DNA from: Dermacentor variabilis
Lineage: Eukaryota > Arthropoda > Arachnida > Ixodida > Ixodidae
Reading direction: 5' to 3'
NCBI RefSeq assembly: GCF_050947875.1
Contig: NC_134572.1
Coordinates: 119,531,105-119,595,104 of the forward strand
Length of the DNA: 64,000 bases
Shown: piece by piece, positions 30,230 to 42,014 of the stretch
How the letters are laid out: every line of letters starts with the position of its first letter
Numbering within the stretch: position 1 is the stretch's first letter
Notes under the pieces: generated by a model
Seen by the model: only the letters and a program-made list of their open reading frames with translations
What the model was told of the DNA's origin: nothing
The model's database searches: none
Program-made: the position numbers and the translations under genes

Positions 30230-32070
30230 TCCTTCGTCACTTATCACATGAAAAACGGTACAAAGCATAAGTCTGCCTGTTGGCAGTGTACTGACTTTAA
30301 CCTAGAAAACAGTTGCGGTCCTTGTTCAAACAAAGCATTGCTCGGCACTGCGAGGAAGAGACATACGTGTACTGCTTGGGCATGCCTTTCAGCGGCTTTG
30401 CCGTGCATTTCAGTTGGGTAAGTGTTCATTGCTGTCTGTTCTGACGTAGCGATGGATTTTCAAGCACACTTTCTTTTTTGAGTGGTGCGGCATTCTCGAT
30501 AGAAGGACGTCCTGGTGGACGCTAGCGGTACAGGGTGAGGCTCTTAGTGAGCTCCGAGAGGAATTCCTTCAAGAGTACGGCCGATAATCCATGCTAATGA
30601 AGATTTCCTTCCTGCACGAACCACGCAGTTGCAGCAACCATATTCAGTGTGCCAAAATAAATACATATACCAACTTATGGACCTGATGGAAAAGCGATAG
30701 GAGAAACACGTTTTGTGGAGAAGGTCGACAGCACTCATCGATCTGTTTTAGGCAAGAATGATGGCTGGACACTTTAGAAGAACATGCCTTTTCTCTTTAT
30801 TGTCCCATCTTTCCACAAAGGCAACTGGGTTGATACCCAGTTGGAAAGAAGAGTCACAGTGCAGTTGTCATACCACTTCACGGCTACCATTGTCTTTTCA
30901 TAACAGGAGGCAACTGAAGTGTCGCAGCTACCCCGGTCTCACTTTTTCATCAATTTTTCGTTCATTAACTTGCAGCACTGGAGTCTGTTTTGCGGACGCG
31001 GTGCCAATATATAAGATATCCATTGTCGTGAGTTCTGTTACAAGGCGTGGGCCCGTAAAGAAGTTGTCTCAACTAGATTGTCGTCTCGCTCCGGAAGGCT
31101 CTAACACAATCGAGCACAGCACCAGCTCCCAACCCGAAGTGATAGCCATCCTGGTAGCCGTACAAACCTTTGTTACAGCATTGGTACATGTCAAAATCGT
31201 AGTAGTGACCCGATTCTCCGCAACGTGCCCAAAGCTTCAGGTCCCATTTGCCTTTCACATTATTTCGCATGTATTGACGGATGCAACAATGCCCACGAAA
31301 TGTGATCAAAATTCCATCCACTGCAGAGTTTTTCTCTTGGTTTACACCAACCATATTGCTGCGCAAAGAAGCCAGCTATGGACGCACTTTTCAACATTTG
31401 CCTTTAATTTTATCTGTACCCGCATCATTAGTGAAAAAAATGCAAGTGACGTGTTATCTTTTTCAAAGCTATTTCGGGACATAACTCGGCCCACGAGTTC
31501 GTACCTGCTTTCAATTTACCAGTATGCTCGAACCGTGTGCATGTTCGCAAGTGCCATCCTAAGGATTATCCCCGGCATAGATATTAGTTCCTTGACAGTA
31601 CGGTTTAGTCGGATCCCGTGTTTGTGAAAGTAGCATTTGTTGCATTCTTCCACAAAGGCTTTCAACATGAATCTCGAAACAAACATATCAAAGTATTGCT
31701 GTGCGCTCAACGGCTCTGCAGGTGGCAGCGGAATATCGTTCTCAAAGCTCACTGCTTCTTTACCAAAGTCCCTCTTTAGCCATGTGTACCCCTTTTTCAC
31801 ATACTTAGATTTGAGATCATCTGCAGGAAGTTCCGGCTGTCTGCTTGTTTGCCCTGTCGTGCTAGGAATTTCAACCTCGTCAGCTTTAGTTGAATTGACC
31901 TCTTCTTCATTGCTCTCGTTAGACACTTCATCTTCACTACTCTCGTCAGCGGTAAAGTAGCTCTCATTGGTGCCGATAACATCAAGCAGGTCTGCACGAA
32001 GAAACCGTTTTGGCCTTTCTTGGAAATGAATAGAACATCGACGTTGTGATGGCAGTGGGTGCCCCAAAAA
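30230..32070 (-). pseudogene. piggyBac-type transposase pseudogene
   Basis: A DDE/D transposase that would excise and insert DNA at TTAA sites. In minus-strand order the blocks are: an acidic N-terminal region (about 32,040-31,800) with ERPKRFLRADLLDVI and SSEDEVSNESNEEE; PLSAQQYFDMFV and IILRMALANMHTVRAYW (to 31,519); RYELVGRVMSRNSFEK (about 31,500); VDGILITFRGHCCIRQYM (about 31,310) with the first catalytic Asp; a DN motif before VTELTTMDILYIG (about 31,070-31,010) with the second; VKWYDNCTVTLLSNW (about 30,870) with the third; VDLLHKTCFSYRFSIRS (about 30,735); and a degraded Cys-rich C-terminus with VHCQQADLC (about 30,275). Blocks sit in different frames with stops between, so it is dead although all three acidic positions survive. 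The length before decay (about 600 residues) fits the family. Confidence 0.85.
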
Positions 32071-32591
32071 TAGCTGAAAGAAGCAAACTGAGCAAACAAA
32101 ATCAAGGCAGATGCCCTAGCGGTAGTTGTATCAACGCATGCAAAGAAATAGAGGACCAATTTCACAAAAAGGAACAATGTTGCTTATCTGCAACAGTCGA
32201 AATGATGGTCATTTACGGGCCGCTGTTGCATATATAAATCACACGACGTGCAAAAATTATCTTCGTGAGCAGAGCAAACAGAAAACAAAACTTCAGTTAG
32301 TACACCAATCTCTACAGTGTTTTTTGTGTATCCATGAAGAGAAAAAGGTAGCAGAGATTCAGTTTACGGTTCATTAAAAAGCTTTACAATACCTTATTTT
32401 TGGAGCTTGTGGACGATGTGGGTGCCGCCATTTTACAAACTGCAGAAACGATGACCATTGGCCACTAGGTGGCTAAAATGGTAACTTGGCGGCAAGAAAA
32501 ACCATCTATTTACGTTAGCGCGGACAATCTTTAACAATACATCAGGATTCTCGCAAACGGCACAGTACTGAACTGAGTGTTGGGGGAGGTA
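32071..32591. other. No gene recognised
   Basis: Lies 5' of the piggyBac remnant and could include its 5' UTR and end. No clear TTAA-bounded terminus is visible. Confidence 0.35.
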
Positions 32592-32753
32592 TATTGTAGG
32601 AGTTCACCTAGTGGACATGTCCATTGCCTCTGCTGCTGAAGTTTTCATTGGCTGGGCTGGGCTGCACGTCCACAGCAGCCAGGTGCCACAGCCAATCAGA
32701 ACTTCAATATTGGACGAAATGAACACGTCCGCTAGATGGACTCTTACAGAATA
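32592..32753. mobile_element. Fold-back MITE, 162 bp
   Basis: The left arm starts TATTGTAGGAGTTCACCTAG. The reverse complement of the right end starts TATTCTGTAAGAGTCCATCT. The arms match imperfectly over about 65 bp, including GGACATGTCCAT/GGACGTGTTCAT and TGAAGTTTTCATTGGCTG/TGAAGTTCTGATTGGCTG. The centre (GGCTGGGCTGGGCTGCAC to GTGGCACC) is not palindromic throughout. No transposase is encoded. A short TA target duplication is possible but not certain. Confidence 0.75.
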
Positions 32754-33302
32754 CTTCCCCAGCAAATATGCAACACGGCGCACTTATGGGTTATTCAAAA
32801 AAAGAAACAAAGAAAAAGGGGACCTCAGGGCCTGCTGTAGGGCCCATTTCGTACAACATATTTTATAATGTAGGAGAGGAGATAGTTATGATGGAAGACC
32901 GTACACCCATGCTCGGAGGCTGTCTGGATCATTAAGCGAGATATGTGGCCGAGGAATCTGTCTTCTTACGGCGTCAATTCCAGAGTAAGCGAGCCATGAT
33001 AAATTGAACTGGGGAGCCTTTCTGTCAGTTACTCGGCATCTCCAGCAGGGCGTTCAGGCTATCTTTCTTTCAAAAGTGTTAGGGATAAGCGCGACCCGAT
33101 GTTTAGCGTGCCGTAGCATTTACGTCCTCTATTATTTTCAGTAGGGGTGGAGTAACAGCGGTGCAAGGGTGGCATGAAAGCGCGTGCGTCCTGTCACTCC
33201 TGCGACACCTTCAGCGGTTTTCCACACTTCAGACACATGTACTTTTTTCACACTTTCACAGTCCTAACGCTAACGCAATAATACAATGCGGTGTTTAACG
33301 TG
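32754..33302. other. No gene recognised
   Basis: Nothing supported is seen in this stretch. Confidence 0.35.
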
Positions 33303-33363
33303 ATATAATTATGAGGGATGCCGTTGTGAGGGTCTGCGGTTTAATTATGACCGCTTGGGGTCC
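33303..33363 (-). mobile_element. 3' fragment of a Ruka-like SINE
   Basis: The minus strand reads GGACCCCAAGCGGTCATAAT and then CGCAGACCCTCACAACGGC, ATCCCTCATAATTA. This parallels the CCCAGGTGGTCGAAATT, CTCCACTACGGCGT and tail of the SINE at 27,097-27,337. Only the 3' third is present and it is diverged. Confidence 0.55.
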
Positions 33364-35288
33364 ATGAGAAATAAAGTGTGGTAGACACGAATTACAATGA
33401 CATTGTCTACAAGGCTCTGTAGGTAATTTTTAACCATCTACGGTTGTCTTGTCTTTGTCTTCTACCCGCAACTATGGGGCGTGTGTATGATGGCTCTTAG
33501 TGAAAAAGTATTCAAGGTGCTTCCCACCTTGGAAATGCGTGCTTTCTTCACTGTGGCCATTTGTTCTAGCGCCTAACGTGGTGCACTCGTTGAGAGAGTG
33601 TCTAATGGGACACAATATGTTTCTTTTGCACTCGGTCAAAGTAGCTAAGCCCTGTGTGGCTTCTATTGGTATCGCTATGTGCTTTTACGGCTCCTGAATG
33701 GGAGCTTCCTCGTTCAGTACGCATCAGATGTCCCTTGCGATACATCTGTCCACAAAATCCATAGAAATCACAGAAAGCAAATCACGCTATTGGAAACGTA
33801 TTCTGAGACAGGACGCTATAAGCAATAATTTCTAATAACCAAGCACGACTAAAAAGTTCGAATGTTATGCAAGGCACCCACACATTGTATTAATAAATGA
33901 CGTAAATGCGAAATTACTGTCTTTGAGGGGAATGACGCAAATGCAGAATTGAAATCAGCCATCCTCTTATGAAAACTTTGCTTAGAAGCAGTTTTGAGAA
34001 ATACGGGAAGAACATGTAGGCGTGAAATGCACATTGCAAATTCCGCTGACAGTTTCAATGCATTTGTCACAGTGCACAAATGTACTAATGTATTATATTA
34101 AACGACAACGCATATAACTGCAGGTGTTCAGCTATTTGAGTACATTTTACGAACATTGATCCACCCACTGATGAATATACTAATACACCATAAGATTTCG
34201 AAGCCGCTACAGTGCTTTCAGGCAACGTTACAGAAAGAAACCTTTCGTGGTCAAAATTGTTCCGCAGCCCTGCACCATGGCTTCCTTCGTAAACCGCTGC
34301 GCAGTACTGAGATTTTAAATCCTAAAATTTCATTTCACAGGCGCAAACAACCGTTGATCATCGCAAGCAATGTCTCATTGGACTTTCTTTGCTCACTTTC
34401 GTTATCCGGTGGCCGAAGTGCGTATCTTCCTTCACGCCAGCATGCTATTTAAAGTCACGTGACCTAAAAAATTTGTTGGAAGATTTTTTTTAGCAAATGC
34501 TGCACCTTATTCAACCAGCAGTGACCTGTATATTACAAGACCGAGCAACATGGCTTCCATCAAAATTTGGGGGCAGGGTGTGGCGTACACAAGAAGCTTG
34601 CTTAGATTCTGTAGCGGCTCTGTATGAGTCGGTGACTCTAGCCATCCGACAGAGCATTATGTGCTTACTTCGATAACTTGAGTTATTACGGATACTTTCA
34701 CATACTTATTAGTATCTGCGGTGTTTCTACACCGGATCACTTACGGATCAATAGTCGTCATCGACAAAATTTCGCCTTCTCGGAATCAGACACCCATAAG
34801 CGAGTTCTAACAGTAGTGTTCAGAGCTTTGAAGTATCGTAAGACTTCTCTCTTTTGGTTGCATTCTTTGTGATTTGATTCATTTCCATATCTGGTTCCCT
34901 CTACACGACGCCTATAAAGTATGCTGTATGTCTCCGTCCTACACAACAAGCTTAACAACCTTTACGCGACCTCTATCCTATCGTCCGTTAGTGTAAGAAT
35001 TACTCGTTAGTTTCGAGGCGAATTTCCTCTCTTCTGAGTCAACGTCCTTTGCCATATTTTTTCCCCTCTTACCAGAGTGCGAAAGGTGTCTGTTGCCAAA
35101 TGCAGGAGGACACTGAGATCTCTTGCATACTTGCGAGCTTATATTCTAGGAATTTCTAAGGAGCTGAGGATGGATATTCTTATTAAGTACCACGTTCCCA
35201 GAGTCAAAGACATAAAACGTTATCTCACATGAATCATTAAAAAAAGCATTCACGGAAACTTCGATAACTCTTTATTTATTGATTTATT
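33364..35288. other. Long stretch without supported genes
   Basis: About 1.9 kb of AT-rich sequence. I see no domain, terminal repeat or RNA gene. The plus-strand open stretch at 34,156-34,452 has no recognisable motif. Confidence 0.35.
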
Positions 35289-35495
35289 CATACATGCATG
35301 CATGCATGCGTACGTGCGTACGTGCGTACGTACGTGCACACGCGCACGCACACGCACGCACGCACACGCACGCACACGCACGCACGCGCACGCACGCGCA
35401 CGCACGCGCGCACGCACGCACGCACGCACGCACGCGCACGCGCACGCACGCGCACGCACGCACGCACGCACGCGCACACGCACGCACGCACGCAC

Positions 35496-35535
<40 letters not shown>

Positions 35536-35618
35536 GCACGCACGCACGCACGCGCACACGCACGCACGCGCACACGCACGCACGCACGCACGCACGCGCA
35601 CACGCACGCACGCGCACA

Positions 35619-35649
<31 letters not shown>

Positions 35650-35750
35650 GCACACGCACGCACGCGCACACGCACGCGCACACGCGCGCACGCACGCACG
35701 CGCGCACGCGCGCACGCACGCACGCGCACACGCACGCACGCACGCGCACA

Positions 35751-35781
<31 letters not shown>

Positions 35782-35802
35782 GCGCACGCACGCGCGCACA
35801 CA
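35289..35802. repeat. 514-bp alternating purine-pyrimidine microsatellite, (CACG)n-rich
   Basis: Begins with CATACATGCATGCATG, passes through GTACGTGC units, then becomes (GCAC)n mixed with CACACG and CGCGCA variants. By inspection every step alternates pyrimidine and purine from 35,289 to 35,802. The Cys-Val-Arg-Ala and Thr-His-Ala-Arg open frames on all strands are artefacts of the repeat. Confidence 0.97.
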
Positions 35803-35999
35803 GTGGGTTTGTACAGTGACTATAACAAAATATTTTTCTGTGCATATCAACTTCAGCACTGCAGCATTTATGATAATTTCAAAATAAAACATACAATGAA
35901 TAATAATAAACACAGCATGAATCAAATGAACTTATACAAGAATTTTTTTAAAGGCAGTGACCTAGTTTCACCTGTTAGTAAGTTCCATTATACAATTGT

Positions 36000-37250
36000 A
36001 TGAGGAAAGAAGCAATACTGAAATAGGTTATTATGTGGTTGAAATTGTGCAAGGTTAAGTTTGTAGCTATTCCTAGTAGCTTTCAATTTATCAGGTGACA
36101 GATACTTGTTCTTTAATGAGTAGCGTGGGGTGTTAGATTATGTAACAATTCCAGGCTTCCACGATCATGGCGCTCAGACATAGGTTGTAGACCTAGTGCA
36201 ACAAGGTGAGATGAGGGTGAAAAATCCCCAGTCATAACTGTGGTATATGAAACAGTTTGCTTTCTTTTGAACTGATTCGAGGGTGTTAATGTCAGATACT
36301 TTATAAGAATTCCAGATGGGGCAACTACCTTCGAGAATGGGTCGGATGAGCAACTTATGTGATAGCAGTTTTGTTTCGCGCGGAGCTTTTTACAATGTAC
36401 GATTTAGATAGTCTATTTTCTTTAGTGCTTTATTGCATGTGTATTCAATATGCCTTGACTATGACATGTTAGATGTGAGGATGAGGCCAAGGTACTTGTA
36501 TTCAGACACCCGTTCAAGGCAAGATACATTAAACAAATGGTTAAACAAAGAAACAGAAGTGCGCTTGCTAAAAGATAAAGGGACAGTTTAAAAAAAACTT
36601 TATAAGTTTATATTCGTTGGCCATTTGACGCACTACCGGCGAAATTGCGAAAAAGAATCGTTAAGTGAAAGGTGGTCAACATTCGTGTTAATTACATTAT
36701 ATAGCACACAGTCGTCAGCTTAAAGGCGGATTTTTGCGGACATATAATTCGGAAAATCATTCATATAGAATAAGAACAAAAATGGCTTCAGCACTGAACC
36801 TTGGAAAACTCCGGACGTTTCACTACAGAGGAGTTCGAGGAATTAAGCGAAACATACTGGGAGCGGTTATGTAAAAAGCTAGCGGCCCAGTCAACGAAGG
36901 AAGATTTATTCAGTACAGCGCGTAGCTTATGGAGAAGTTATGAGTGTGTAACAGTCATATGGCCTATGGCCGAATATGAATAAGGAATATGGCCAAGGCC
37001 GAATGGCCTTGGAAAAATCTAAGAAGTTGGCATCCATTTGATTTCCACTGTCGAGAGCGTATGAAATGTCATGCGAGAATTCTACGAGCTGAGTTATTGT
37101 ACTAAACCCGCGAACAAAACCATGCTGTGCATCAATCAAAATGTTACTATTTTCTAGAAACACTCATAATATGCTTAAAGATTATATGTCCAAGAAATTT
37201 ACATGATTGAGACGTTATTGAAATCGGACGATAGTTTAATGGAGACTGCT
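36000..37250 (-). pseudogene. CR1-like LINE reverse transcriptase pseudogene
   Basis: Minus-strand blocks in order: NYRPISITS (about 37,230); FLENSNILIDAQHGFVRGFS (about 37,160); LDFSKAI in place of LDFSKAFD (about 37,020); GSVLKPFLFLFYMNDFPNYM (about 36,800-36,750) with GVPQG changed; ADDCVLY (about 36,715) with both catalytic aspartates readable; RVSEYKYLGLILTSNMS (about 36,510-36,460); LIRPILEGSCPIWNSY (about 36,340-36,300); and LESVQKKANCF (about 36,280). The frame is broken many times. A small fold-back at 36,955-37,010 (GGCCTATGGCCGAATATGAA and partner) disrupts the RT core. Confidence 0.78.
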
Positions 37251-37804
37251 TGTTGCTGGATTTGTACAAGGGAGGAATTCAACGGTACAATATTACCGCA
37301 ACGTTTTCGTTTAGCGATAACAAGGTGAAATTAAAAGGTGCGTTTCGCAAGACAGTCATGAGCGGAACGTACTCCTTCTCCACGAACTTTACTTTTCAAA
37401 TAATGGAGTGCCACGATGAAGACGAATCGACAACCATTTATCGCGACGTACGAACATTGCTATGTCCATACAACATGTTAGTGCGTAATATGAAGATTAG
37501 GTACTGAAAATTAAACTGCTATATAAACTAGGAACCTAAGTCGCTGACGCGCTTTAGTATCGCCTCCTGGCACAGCCGTGCCTCCTGCCGATTACAAAGG
37601 TGACATAAAAAATTGCCAATTGTATAGCGCAATAAAATTATTCTAATGCAATTACTGCGAGCCCCGTAGACCGACGCGTAACGAAGATATATTGGTACAT
37701 TGTTAGGCATCGAAATAATCACATAGAATCTTTTTCCCGTAAGCGAATTTTTCATACATTGTTGATATGGGATCTGGCGTTTGTTTTGTCCAACCACGTT
37801 CTAT
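37251..37804. other. No gene recognised
   Basis: A plus-strand open stretch at 37,250-37,507 contains RKTVMSGTYSFSTNF and similar, but I recognise no family and see no splice context that would support an exon. Confidence 0.3.
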
Positions 37805-37975
37805 AAGCCCTCAAGCACGAGGTCACGGGATCCAATCCGGGCCATGGTAGCCCCCATTTCGATGGGGCCGAAATGCGACAATGCCCGGAAACCGTGCATT
37901 GGGTGCAAGTTAAAGAACTTCAGGTGGTCAAAATTTAACCGGAGTTTTCCACTACGGCGTGCCTAATAACGAGTT
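37805..37975 (+). mobile_element. Ruka-like SINE, 5'-truncated
   Basis: Contains TCAAGCACGAGGTCACGGGA TCCAATCC (B-box region, diverged), CCCCCATTTCGATGGGGCCG, AAAGAACTTCAGGTGGTCAA and TTCCACTACGGCGTGCCTAA in the order seen in the SINE at 27,097-27,337 read on its own strand. The A box is missing. Confidence 0.75.
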
Positions 37976-39138
37976 CGCTGTTTTGACACGTGAAACGCCG
38001 ATCTTATATGGTCCTACGGCCTTATGTCCCTCTATCGTACAGGGTTAGAGCTTCGCACCTTGGTTGATGGCTGTCCTTCCGATTTTTCATCGCCGATCTG
38101 CTCCTCTTCGTACGCGCCATCACCTGCACGGGTCCTTGGGCACATGCCAGCTGACAAATCTTGCAGCGCCATGAGATTTGCGTCCGTGGATGCCACCATC
38201 TCCGTGCTCCCGCATGAAGAAGGCCATGCTGCATAAGAAAGAGGAGGTGAAATGGTCTACTAAGCATACTTCCAAGGACACAGTTTACTTGCGGAATTCT
38301 GTAATTGTGGAGACGCACTGACTCACGTGACACGGTGTCTGTAAATAAACAAACACTGCATTCTACTGGCGGATGTGTGTCTATTCAGTTCAATATTCAG
38401 TGCTGAATATTTTCAAATTCAACATAATAATAGTTTAAATAGTGCAATGGTCCTGTTCACCTTTCAATGCAATGCGCCGCAAGGTACCCTGCGTTTATCA
38501 TGTTTACGGTTAACATTCAAATAAGGATGGGCCGCGTGATTCCTCTTGAATGAAAAAAAAAGTTCACATCTGCTGAAAAAGAAGAAAAAGAGTATCCTGG
38601 CGATGGTGCAGAGCAAACATCAACTCTTCCTTTGCTTTAGACAAACAGGTCGAGGATTCGTGACGCGTATGCGGTTAATCACGCACAAGGCAGCCAGCAA
38701 GAAAAGGGCCCTAAACGTTGCAATTAACCTGAGCTTTCCTATCTAGGAGCAGAAAGTTCGTTATCAAATGTATTCTGAAAAACGGTGCGCATCTGTAGCC
38801 CCAAATGTGTGGACACCTGCAGGCGAAGCCCGTAATTCTGTGAAAGAAAAGCACAAATGACGGCAAGAAGCATACAAAGGTTGAAAACCGCTCACATATT
38901 TCCTCGTTAGTCCATATCCCCGGATCGTCGGCGGGCAACATGTCAACTAAATTCTTGTTGTTGTCCTCCTAAGTGGCTGTGGCGCATACCCACAATGCGG
39001 GATTGGCCATGACTAGGGTGATCAAATTATATCTATAAAAAACAAGGGAATTCACAATTCAAACGTTGGAGCTGTAAAAGTGAAAATTTCCTGTGTGAAA
39101 AATAAAAACAATCCGAAGAAAACCGTGCATAAAAATAT
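37976..39138. other. No confident gene
   Basis: The segment 38,022-38,335 is more GC-rich than its surroundings and open in more than one frame on both strands. One minus-strand reading has an acidic stretch (DGAYEEEQIGDEKSEGQ) before a stop at about 38,034. It might be an exon remnant, but neither frame nor splice sites are convincing. The rest is featureless. Confidence 0.3.
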
Positions 39139-39168
39139 CAAATAAATAAATAAATAAATAAAATAAAG
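39139..39168 (+). repeat. (AAAT)n microsatellite
   Basis: A short run of AAAT/AATA tetranucleotides near the 3' side of the minus-strand LINE at 39.2-41.6 kb. It could be the remains of a T-rich/A-rich end, though its position relative to the LINE 3' end is not exact. Confidence 0.7.
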
Positions 39169-39189
39169 CTATGGTGACGAGGGGGGACG

Positions 39190-41640
39190 ATCAGTCTAAC
39201 ATGGTAAACGATTGATTTCGATTAGGTCATATTGGATTGCCAAGCAAACATTTCTGCTACTTAACCCAATAATGGAATCTCCAAAAGATACGATAATGGG
39301 CACTGATAAATTTAGGCCAATACTGAGACGCAGGATTTTCAGTAGTCGTTTTCTTATACCAGAAGAACGCCTGCAAGACAACAGACCAGATCTTTGTAGA
39401 TAGAAGTTCAACGGAAGTATACGGCAGCGCAGCCTCGTGATGGACCCTTAAACTTTTCGTGTGTGGCAAAAGTCTCTGTGCCAAGGGTATAGAAGATGTT
39501 GGCCATATACAGAGTTGGTAATTGCGGAGCCTGATATTGCCTGCATAATGACACTCGAACGAAATCTAGCAGCAGTGACATGAGCGGTCAAAGGGCTATA
39601 AGGGAGAATCGGGCCACTTATATGTGGCCCAATTCTCTATCGAAGCAATCGATATATTGATGCCTTGGCTAGAAAATCTTCAACTTCATTTATAGTTAGA
39701 GCCATGACCAGGCACCCAAATCAAACGCACGCTTCTCAAGTACCCAGGTACCATTGAATGAAACGTCCTCATTACGCGAGGATCACGAGAAGCAGTAAGG
39801 GATGATCACAATGATAATGAATCAGTAATTATCACGGCTCACGTAACGGATTGTTCTAATTTGCATAATGCCAGCACCACTGTCATATATTAAGCAAAAA
39901 AGATCTGCATAAAATCTGGCAGCCTAAGGGAAAAAGAGGTGGGGAAAATATTCCTACAGCGGGCTGTTCTTGACGTTGCGAAGCATCTGAAGCAATTACG
40001 ATGTTTGTTTGAAGGCCCTGCCGATGATACTGTAATATAGCTTCTAGAATACAATGTGGAAGTAATTTTGCGTTATTAGGAAAAATGTAATAAGTTGAAC
40101 ATCCGCAGTAAACAATTTGTGAGGAATCGGAAGTATATCGCATATGCGATATACTTGGCTCTCTGCACACGTCCAGAGAGCCAAGTTATTTTTGCACGAA
40201 TATAATTTGCGGAGTTTGTAACCGCGGTCAGATGGCACTGAAGAACGGCGCCGGCTGTGAAATAAATAATATTTGAGATTGTCACAGTGGTGATTCATAA
40301 ATTCCCAAGAACATTTGCAGTGTCAAAAGCCGGAACCTGCAGGGAACAGGAGAAACGCGGGGATTCTAGGTAAAGAACAGAATTTGCAACAAATTAGGAA
40401 GACCTAAACACAAACGTAGTGCCTCTCTTTCTAACAGGATGAAAGGACGGGTCTCGTAGGCTGTATATCCAGAGAAGACCGCGCAACCAAATTCTAATGC
40501 AGGGTGAACGTACATACGATATATGATTAGGAGTGCATCCCTTTTCAATCCTGTTAGGCGATTGCTCAGCGCACGCAATATGCCAATTGCATGGGTACCT
40601 TTCCTATATTCACATGATCTACGTATGTGCGCCAGTTGACAGAGGTGCTATAAGTCATTCCAAGGTATTTGTCATACTCTACCTGTGATCTTGAAGGTGA
40701 TGAGACAATGAGATGTGCACTGTGTCCTGTATCAGAAAGACGAGGAGAGCACAGTTGCTGGCATTTAGGAAAAAGGGATTAACATCTAACCACATCGCAC
40801 GAGCGCAAAGGTAAGTTTGCAGTCGTTGGTATAACGTGTCGATATCGTTTGCGGCTGCGACAAACGCAATGTCATCTGCATAAACATAAGTTGTTACTTC
40901 TTGATAACAGGTAAGTCTGCTCATGAGAATATTAAAAAGCACCAGGCAGAGGACTGAGCGTTGCGGTACGCCTCTCGTTTGTTCATACATAGGAGAAAAA
41001 CGTCGCTTTTTTAGAATGAAATTCTCTTCCACCCACGTATGTGTGAATACACGGTACTATATACCCAGCAGAAGAAAAGTAGCTTTTGTAGCAATAAATT
41101 CTCTTTCACCAAAAACTAAGTGAATACACGCTACTATATACCCAGGAACACCAAAGCATGTTAACCGATTCATCAATACAGTGTGCTCCGGGGTATCATA
41201 TACTTTAGCGAAGTGGAGCGTCAATAAGGCAGCGCATTGCTTATGACGTCGAGCGAGTTGTATTTGGCTTTCTAATTCAACATGGTCATGCTAGCTGCAG
41301 CAGCCGGCCCTGAAACAAATCTGACAGGGACTAATAATGAAACTACCAATATATTTCATGATACAAAGGTGGAGAAGCGTTTCAATATTACTCCGCTAGA
41401 TATAAGTGTAACGGGCCAATTGTTCTCAAGTATATACCCTCCCCCTTCCTTCTTAAGCATCATTATTGCATTGGCAAGCTTCCACTGCAGAGAAATCCAA
41501 GCACCTTCAATCGTCTTCGTCCTCTACTATTATAGCGACGAAAAACCAGTTAGGTCATCGTTTTCGTTCTGCAACATGTCTCATTCCTGTGCTTCGGACC
41601 AACGAAGCTCCAATTAGCAATCAGCCCCTTACCCCGGCGC
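39190..41640 (-). pseudogene. RNase H-bearing (I-superclade) LINE pseudogene
   Basis: A 2.4-kb minus-strand remnant. At about 41,500-41,280 it reads WISLQWKLANAIMMLKK, the segment before the RT core. At 41,032-40,680 it reads TRGVPQRSVLCLVLFNILMS (GVPQG altered) and TYVYADDIAFVAAANDIDTL with an intact YADD, then LVFLIQDTVHISLS. At 40,578-40,366 it reads RALSNRLTGLKRDALLIIYR, HPALEFGCAVFSGY and LLEREALRLCLGLP. RNase H begins about 40,010 with VIASDASQRQEQPAVGIFSP, the first acidic residue present. Later RNase H and tail sequence to 39,260 is poorly preserved. Numerous stops and frame changes; a fold-back insert lies at 40,131-40,185. Confidence 0.8.
40131..40185. repeat. Two adjacent perfect hairpins
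   Basis: 40,131-40,156 is a perfect 26-bp palindrome (AAGTATATCGCAT plus its exact complement). Overlapping it by three bases, 40,154-40,165 (CTTGGCTCTCTG) pairs perfectly with 40,174-40,185 across an 8-base loop. The pair sits inside the decayed LINE between its RT tail and RNase H. Confidence 0.95.
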
Positions 41641-42014
41641 AATGACTCTACGGCTGCTGCAATGACTTGCATATTCAAGCAGAAGGATGCATGTGACGAG
41701 ACAGCGAATTCCACCAAAGAAAGTACACCGTGAGTACACGTTTTAAGGAGCTTTTCCGTTTTCCTCCCTCATAATGGAACTTGAGCTATCCCTGTAGTGA
41801 TCACGCGGGCCGGCGGTAGCACTTGCATAAGCACGGACAGTGATCTACGTGACTAACCGCCGCATTAAAGGTAAGCACGGGCACAATGCCTGCGCTAGCA
41901 TTTTATTGCCTCAAAAGACAGTACCCGCAGTCCACTTATTACAAAGCCTAAATGGACAGCTATGCTTGCAGTAGCACGCGAAATGGTGCATCAGACGAAG
42001 CAGCGGTTTCCAGA
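41641..42014. other. Unique-looking sequence at the satellite border
   Basis: No feature recognised. It is the junction between the LINE remnant and the first divergent satellite monomer. Confidence 0.4.

Noticed and set aside
35250..36003. Several long open frames on both strands (Cys/Val/Arg/Ala and Thr/His/Ala/Arg rich)
   Set aside because: They are translations of the (CACG)n microsatellite in every frame and have no independent support.
38022..38335. A coding exon
   Set aside because: The GC-rich stretch is open in several frames on both strands, with no clear splice sites or family, so I could not choose a frame.
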